Shown one piece after another: positions 58,601 to 64,000 of a DNA stretch of 64,000 nucleotides; the stretch's first letter is position 1, and every line of letters starts with the position of its first letter. The notes beneath the pieces are model-generated. The model was not told the DNA's origin. It made no database searches and worked only from the letters and a program-made list of their open reading frames with translations. The stretch is from NCBI RefSeq assembly GCF_032854445.1, contig NC_088296.1, positions 10,018,706 through 10,082,705 of the forward strand, read 5' to 3'. The position numbers were made by a program, and so were the translations under genes. This stretch comes from Liolophura sinensis (lineage: Eukaryota > Mollusca > Polyplacophora > Chitonida > Chitonidae).

Positions 58601-61600
58601 TGTTTTAACAAGTTGTCAGAGCAGTTTTATGAATTTTCCTTTACACGGGATATGCCTTACCACTGGCGTACACATCAGCTAAATTAAATGTCTTGCTTGT
58701 TCCAAATTACAGCCTCTATCGACGTCATTAACAGTGGATTCGACCCAATTCAGGAATATTTGAACGAAGTGGACAAAGTTTTGGACACTAAGTTATGTCT
58801 ATCGTAAGTTTTCGTTGCACATGCAAAGGCGTAACAATTGCTCGTAGCTATCTATTTATGTATTTACTTGTCAGTGGTCGGTATTTGTACACCGATATCA
58901 GGTTGTTTCAAATAACAAGCTGTGTGTTAAAGATGACATGAGTGCACAAACATGTTTGATTTCTAACAAAAATATCCGTGGCTACTCCACACAAAATGAA
59001 ATGCAAACACATAGGTTTAGCCAGAAAATAGACATGTTTGACCTGGACCGTCCATTTGGTCGACGGCTGGTATACGAATGTCTGTGTCGACGCATATATT
59101 TAAATTTTTCGTTAATACAGCTACGAATATACGATTTTCTCTCGATAAACTAAGGGCTAATCATATGTATTTGTTTCTAACGAGGTTGATGTGAAGCCTC
59201 TGATAAAACTTGGTACTATTAGTCTAAGCATATACCTCTAACAGTCAAGGATACAGAAAACGAGTTTCCAAACTCCGCAAATGCTAAAAGAATTGAACGA
59301 ACTATGCCCCTGCCTACTTCGTTCAACGATCTAAATATTCATCTTATCCGTGGATATTTGTATTTATTGTACTATTCCCTATGCAATCTTATCACGTGTA
59401 AGACAAAATACTCCGCTTTTCATTGAACAACAACGGTCACATGGGGTATAGATATATTCTTGAATCCTGCACACGACGTCAAATGTGTCTGATGAGGTTA
59501 TCTCCCTTTGTTGCGCTGTAAATGTAATGATCACATCGCTGAAGGGATTCATCAATACATCGGTCTTTTGCACTGAACTGATTGGCCTTTGCAAGATAAA
59601 TACGTAACAAGTGTACCTAGTGACAGGATACGCAAGTATATGGTGTCAGTAATCTTCATTTTGGGCTCAGATGACTGGTATGAGGATTACTTCCGCCATA
59701 CATTGGCGTATCCTATCACTGAGAAACCACGTAACTAATAAGATATGATAATTACCACATGTATGGGATGTTAAATGCCTTCACTCCAAATTGTCTAAGA
59801 TTTAGAACGAGTATAGTTTTTTTTGTGTGTGAGAAATATGCACATCGCCCAGAATCTCTGACCCTCTGTAACCTGAATGTGTCAAATTGCTCTTAACCCG
59901 GAGCTAGGGGCGGTATACTCATCGTCTTCAATCAGACCACCACGTTAGATATATAAAAATTTGCAATCAAAGCGCGACTAAGACGCCATCTTCAGATTAT
60001 TGACAGCTTTTAAAAAACTAGCATGGCACACGATTTGGGTACTGTTGTCATTCATTCGCCTATACTGATACTTTTCAATATCAGTGAATAATTTCGAACG
60101 TCATATACTTTATTACTTTGGTTTTCTGCGTATAGAAATCATTCTTGCAATTACTGACCCACATCGTTTATTTTAGTTTGGTTGACGGCTGGTTTACATT
60201 TCAATATTATACCAAATTTTCAAGCAATTATAATTGCATTCTAACAGCTAAGCAACTAAACAAGAGTAGTAATTTTATCACCGTTTTACAGAGATGTTGA
60301 GCGGATTATTGAGGACGAACTTGGCATTAGAAGAGAAAAGGTCAAAGAGATCGGAGACAAGGTTGTTGACGTCGCCGAGAAAATCAAGGAAAAGGCTAAG
60401 AACATTTTTGGAGGATGGGGACGTCGGCGACGTGCCGTTGAGGTAAAGTTCAGTTGTATTGCTGTCCATTAATTGAAAATGTTGTTATTGCGTTTCAAAA
60501 ATTTTGTAAAAAAAAGATTTTAACAGCTACATTTAACAGCGCATATGACTTGATGCCATTTTAACCCACATGTAAGATGTCCTGAAATATCTCGAGAACA
60601 GTTTGCTAGAATCTGTGCTCGGAAAAAACTTAGCGACCCCACTACAGCCACTGTAAACAATACATAACATAATTTCTACATCTACATTTGTGCTTTTCTA
60701 CATCCACATTTGTGCCTCCTTTGCACTAAGTGTTCTCCTATTTAGAAACTAAGAAGAATACTTCAAAAAGTAATAAAAACCTCTTGATAATTAACCAGTG
60801 GGCAGTGCCAAATTCGCAATGACCAGTTTGAATATCAATTCTTTTTAAGTTATTTTTAGACTATATTCATTTGAATCTGTAAACTGTGTTAGATTCAAGA
60901 GTTGCTGGAAATTGGAAATACCTGATTTTACACTCATATGAATGTTATAAGAAATGTGTATAATGGTAAAAATATGAAACGTCACATTTACGTCAGCGTA
61001 CTGAAGAGAGGCAAACAGTTGAGATATAGGTAACAGACCCAGGCTACAGTGCCAGAGGGATCATTCTCAAGAATTTAAAACTCGAAATCAAATCTGACAG
61101 TTTAGCTCAACACGTGACTGGCTAAATCATCTCGGTGTCAGTACACCCTAACTCATGACTGGGTGACCCTGTGGGTAGTCATCAAATAGTGTTTGAGTGA
61201 GGTAGCATTGCGACCGATCGGATACAAGGAGGCCCGGGTATGACGTATGGCAAAAATGTTGTTAAATCTTTAGTAACATAACAAATACTTTATATGTGCA
61301 ATAAAGGTCCTTAGATTTTAATATCTTTCATTCATTTAACTTAGCGAGGGGAATGAGTGCAAGACGAAACTTTCGGAATGTGGTACATGATGCGAAATGG
61401 GCTTATGATACTCGGTGAAGGAAATCTTGATACATTCAGATTGGTTTAAATGTATACAGGGTATAAGTGTTCAAAGTTGTATTAGCTAATACCGGTATTT
61501 AGTCACACTGTATATTTTACGATTTTAACAAAACCCAGCAACTAGTACATAAACCAAACACCAGGTTTAGTTTTTGTTTAACATGTTTTTACACAAATAT

Positions 61601-63464
61601 TTTTGAGGTAAGTACAAAACTGAAGACTTGGCCTTAAGTCAACTGGGCTAAAAATGCTAAAGTATTTATGCTTAGAGTGACAGGGGAAAGCATGTGTGTT
61701 TGGATATTTCTGTCGTATTTAACAATTTCCAGTCATATGACGACTAGGTATCATTGGCTGTGTGTCTTCTTGCGGCAGAGCGGTCCTACTTTCTTGCTCT
61801 AACCTCCCACAGCTGCGGCGCACACCAGGTAGCAACTAATTTCGTTTTTAACGTCTTTGGTATGACCCAACTTAAGTTTGATCCAAAGTCAAACGACTAG
61901 GCCACTGAAGATTTCCCTAAGAAAATCGCTGTATTATAATAAGATGTATAACTGTTTCTGCAGGCTCTACGTCAGAAGCGCGATGTTTGTGTAACAGTCA
62001 GGCAAATATTGGACGGTTCTGTTGCGGTTGATGGCGGATACAAAACTGCTGCGGAGTTCCTCATCAAAGAGGTGTTTAACAAAGTTATGCCACAGTTACC
62101 AGGTAGGTTAAAGTCACAGGAAAAAGATCACAACTTATTATTTATATAATTGTGAAATGTCGGGATTTCGTTCACAGACAAAAGTGGTATTCCACTCAGT
62201 TAGATATCACTTTTCTAACATACAGCATCAATTAGTCAACTTTAACATTCCTGAGTCACGCAAGAAGACACGACGTCAAAGAAGACATCAGAGCATAGAG
62301 GTTAAGGCCAGACCAGCGACGACAGTGTGGTAGATGGCAAACGGTCACACATTACCGGTGAACTAAGTCCTCTTGTGAATTCACCTCAGCCAGGGTTTTA
62401 TTCCAACTGCACAAAAAGTAGCTATTTAAACGCTCCCCTAGCTTAGGCAGAATTAGGTAAAAAAAAAAATCCTGTGAAAGCCGACGCCTAAAAACATTGC
62501 TTAAGCTTGTTCAAATACACAAAAATCACACAAAATGTTGAATACCATCAATATTTTTCTCGTGACAGGTTGAAATGACCATGTCTGGGTATCCCTCACT
62601 CGAACAATATTTATGATATTTAACTTTCATTGTGCAGTATCCTCTATATCCATAGCTGATCAGCAACAACGATTGAATCATTAATTACAACATCAAAATC
62701 AAAAATCACAGAAATCAAAAAAGAGGCCCAAATACTCACATCCATCCTTAAAGAGCGAACATTACAATTTTATGTCCCATTTCCACACGAAGAAGACAAC
62801 AAAGGGAAGTAAATCTTGTTACTAATACAACAACGATTTACTATTTACATTAATAACAATACCAGGTATGATCGTTCATAATCACTAATTCTGTTATTGA
62901 TATTCCTTGCACTGTTATTCATGTAGGTAAAGGGCGCTACTATTTTATCAGTTTCACAATTTACTGTTGGTCTCAAGTAACTTGCGGATGGTCGTGGGTT
63001 TCCATCGGGCTCTGTCTGGTTTCCTCCCACCATAATACAGCCGCCGTTTTATCAGTGAAATATTCTTGAGTACGACGTAAAACACCAATCAAATAAATAA
63101 ATAAAATTTATGTCCTTTTTCATTTAACTACAGCTTAACCGAATGACGTGGTGTAATAAACTGTTCAAAGGGATCATCAAAGGTCTTCTACTTCGAGGAG
63201 ATACTCTGGTTTGTTTACAAATGTTAAAAATATGGTTCAGCGTGATGTTGGGAATATTTATATTTACAGGAGTTACCAAAGAGTTGGAGAATTTGGCATC
63301 GACACTGTTACCTTTCGAGTCTGACTTCGACTTACAATCTCGAGTAAATCAGATGACCCTCAACCCAGCCCCCATCAACAACTTCCTAGCCATTGATTAT
63401 ACCCAGACATTCTGGGAAAAGCCATCTCCGGCTGATGTCACTGGTTCCAAACAGACATGCTCCG
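55623..63464 (+). CDS. Gene 4: unrecognised secreted or membrane protein, 5' part
   Basis: Eight exons join in phase for 431 codons: 55623-55674, 56166-56458, 56752-56887, 57930-58166, 58713-58803, 60292-60442, 61974-adjusted start 61964 to 62102, and 63270-63464. All use GT/AG. The protein starts with a signal peptide (MTITHRLAAFAALLLLIG), then a mostly helical, moderately hydrophobic region with sparse cysteines (CYNEL, KRCGTI, VACGN, TACQGV, KLCLS). A basic stretch WGRRRRAVE and then LRQKRDVCV are both good furin-type sites, 8 residues apart and split by an intron. I do not recognise the family; no EGF domain is visible. The last exon ends in phase 1, so the gene continues past 64000. Extracellular processing in the secretory pathway is inferred from the leader and the basic sites only. 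Confidence 0.7.
55865..56075 (-). repeat. R2 dispersed repeat, inverted copy
   Basis: TCTAATCCTGCTTTAGACAT, GGTGCCATGG, AGGACGGATTTCACCAAACA and AGCTGTCACACTGTCGTCGC, then TACTATCTTTGCT. It ends 90 bp before gene 4 exon 2. Confidence 0.72.
56166..56458 (+). CDS. Gene 4 exon 2
   Basis: Acceptor CATTGTCTTTTCAG, donor GTGAGT, 293 bp, phase 1 to 0. It encodes ENAHGFQQTNKLLTSLNDLE, then two Cys and a hydrophobic stretch VASTLLLIPGVNIIGAKVLI. Confidence 0.8.
56752..56887 (+). CDS. Gene 4 exon 3
   Basis: Acceptor TTTCATTGCACAG, donor GTAAGA, 136 bp, phase 0 to 1. It encodes ISIIQTGTEPIINAMRRWDA and ends VMTAASKG. Confidence 0.78.
57930..58166 (+). CDS. Gene 4 exon 4
   Basis: Acceptor TTTTTCAAACGTAG, donor GTAAGT, 237 bp, phase 1-1. 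It encodes KTHVSLVASEIAMVACGNTR and continues with an alanine-rich helical segment, TACQGVKTFLLTT. Confidence 0.78.
58713..58803 (+). CDS. Gene 4 exon 5
   Basis: Acceptor TTCCAAATTACAG, donor GTAAGT, 91 bp, phase 1 to 2. It encodes SIDVINSGFDPIQEYLNEVD and KLCLS. Confidence 0.78.
60292..60442 (+). CDS. Gene 4 exon 6 with first furin-type site
   Basis: Acceptor TCACCGTTTTACAG, donor GTAAAG, 151 bp, phase 2 to 0. A charged helical segment (REKVKEIGDKVVDVAEKIKE) leads to GGWGRRRRAVE. Confidence 0.8.
61964..62102 (+). CDS. Gene 4 exon 7 with second furin-type site
   Basis: Acceptor AACTGTTTCTGCAG, donor GTAGGT, 139 bp, phase 0 to 1. It starts ALRQKRDVCVTVRQILDG; RQKR fits the R-x-K/R-R consensus. 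Confidence 0.8.
62285..62470 (+). repeat. R2 dispersed repeat, sense full copy
   Basis: CATAGAGGTTAAGGCCAGAC, CAGCGACGACAGTGTGGTAG, ATGGCAAACGGTCACACATT, ACCGGTGAACTAAGTCCTCT, TGTGAATTCACCTCAGCCAG and GGTTTTATTCCAACTG, ending CTTAGGCAGAATTAGGT. It is the clearest view of the family. Confidence 0.8.
62970..63110 (+). repeat. SINE, sense, 5'-truncated
   Basis: AACTTGCGGATGGTCGTGGG, TTTCCTCCCACCATAATACA, AGTGAAATATTCTTGAGTAC and GACGTAAAACACCAATCAAA with an AATAAATAAATA tail. Confidence 0.88.
63270..63464 (+). CDS. Gene 4 exon 8
   Basis: Acceptor TATTTATATTTACAG, donor GTGAGT, 195 bp, phase 1-1. It encodes VTKELENLASTLLPFESDFD and ends TGSKQTCSG. The gene continues beyond the window. Confidence 0.8.
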
Positions 63465-64000
63465 GTGAGTACAGATTTATTTAATTATTTTTCTTTTACT
63501 AAATATACATCACTACTATGTTGGTGTTAAAGACCGAGACTTGGTTTCACGAAACACATATGAGGTCACGTTTACCTGTTAAATCTTAAAGCATCAATCT
63601 TAAAGTGAAACCACAATGGAATCATATTTTTGGGCGGAAAAAGATATTTCTGCAAAATGTTGTCATACTGAAAAACTAAAAAAGCATCACATGCTAAACA
63701 ATTACGCCTGGCTGTGCATAACCTCAACAGCTTGCTTTCAGAACAAGATCGATCACTCCACACCAAAGTTAGTGGCTCAAGTCACCATAGTTTGCTTGTT
63801 CCTAAGCAGTTTAAGGTCTGCATTAGAAGTATAAATTGCATCAAAACAGATTCTTGGCAGCAGGTTTTATTTACATGTTCTATTTATCTGCTTTAAGGCG
63901 AGGAGTCACTGATCAGCGTGTAAATCCCTTCTGAACAGAAGCGAATACCATAATGACGACGGACGTGAAAAGAACTCTTCTGATTTTAAAAAATGCCTCT
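63465..64000 (+). other. Start of the next gene 4 intron
   Basis: AT-rich, with no repeat family or further exon that I can support up to the right edge. Confidence 0.5.

Overview
The window is animal nuclear DNA, most likely from a mollusc or another lophotrochozoan. The evidence is spliced genes with GT/AG phase-1 exons of 123-135 bp encoding single EGF domains, low coding density, many microsatellites and minisatellites, and dozens of copies of a tRNA-headed SINE whose tail sequence I associate from memory with molluscan genomes. The species cannot be named from the sequence alone. No rRNA gene, free-standing tRNA gene or CRISPR array was seen.

The main content is a cluster of three paralogous single-pass membrane receptors. 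Each is built as signal peptide, two divergent six-cysteine EGF domains, one or more calcium-binding EGF domains (one per exon), a transmembrane exon and a tyrosine-rich cytoplasmic tail. Gene 1 (+, 1140-5319, 5' end outside the window) converges on gene 3 (-, 14886 to 7624). Gene 3 and gene 2 (+, 24928-44393) diverge from each other. The predicted coding lengths of genes 2 and 3 are exact multiples of three (593 and 271 aa). Signs of turnover are plentiful: a tandemly duplicated cbEGF exon-plus-intron unit of about 634 bp, two dead EGF exons in gene 2, a stop codon in the gene 1 transmembrane exon, and a duplicated and frameshifted tail in gene 1. In gene 3 a minisatellite has grown out of a 3' splice site.

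Between genes 3 and 2 (about 19.70-23.45 kb) lies a DNA transposon of about 3.7 kb. It has inverted termini, an intact two-exon THAP/HTH/DDE transposase, and an opposing SAP-domain gene that looks 3'-truncated; this resembles ISL2EU elements. An intron of gene 2 carries, antisense, a decayed Penelope-like element whose GIY-YIG endonuclease is N-terminal to the reverse transcriptase (permuted, Naiad-like). Smaller remnants of the same kind lie at 28.1-28.4 kb and 50.3-50.95 kb. A LINE reverse transcriptase fragment is at 35.4-35.8 kb.

The stretch 44.4-55.6 kb has no gene I can support. It holds 23-bp and 72-bp minisatellites, SINEs and other dispersed repeats. From 55623 to the right edge is the 5' part (eight exons, 431 codons) of an unrecognised secreted or membrane-anchored protein (gene 4) with a signal peptide and two furin-type basic sites. 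Two further dispersed repeat families that I cannot name (called R2 and R3 here) occur throughout introns and intergenic DNA.
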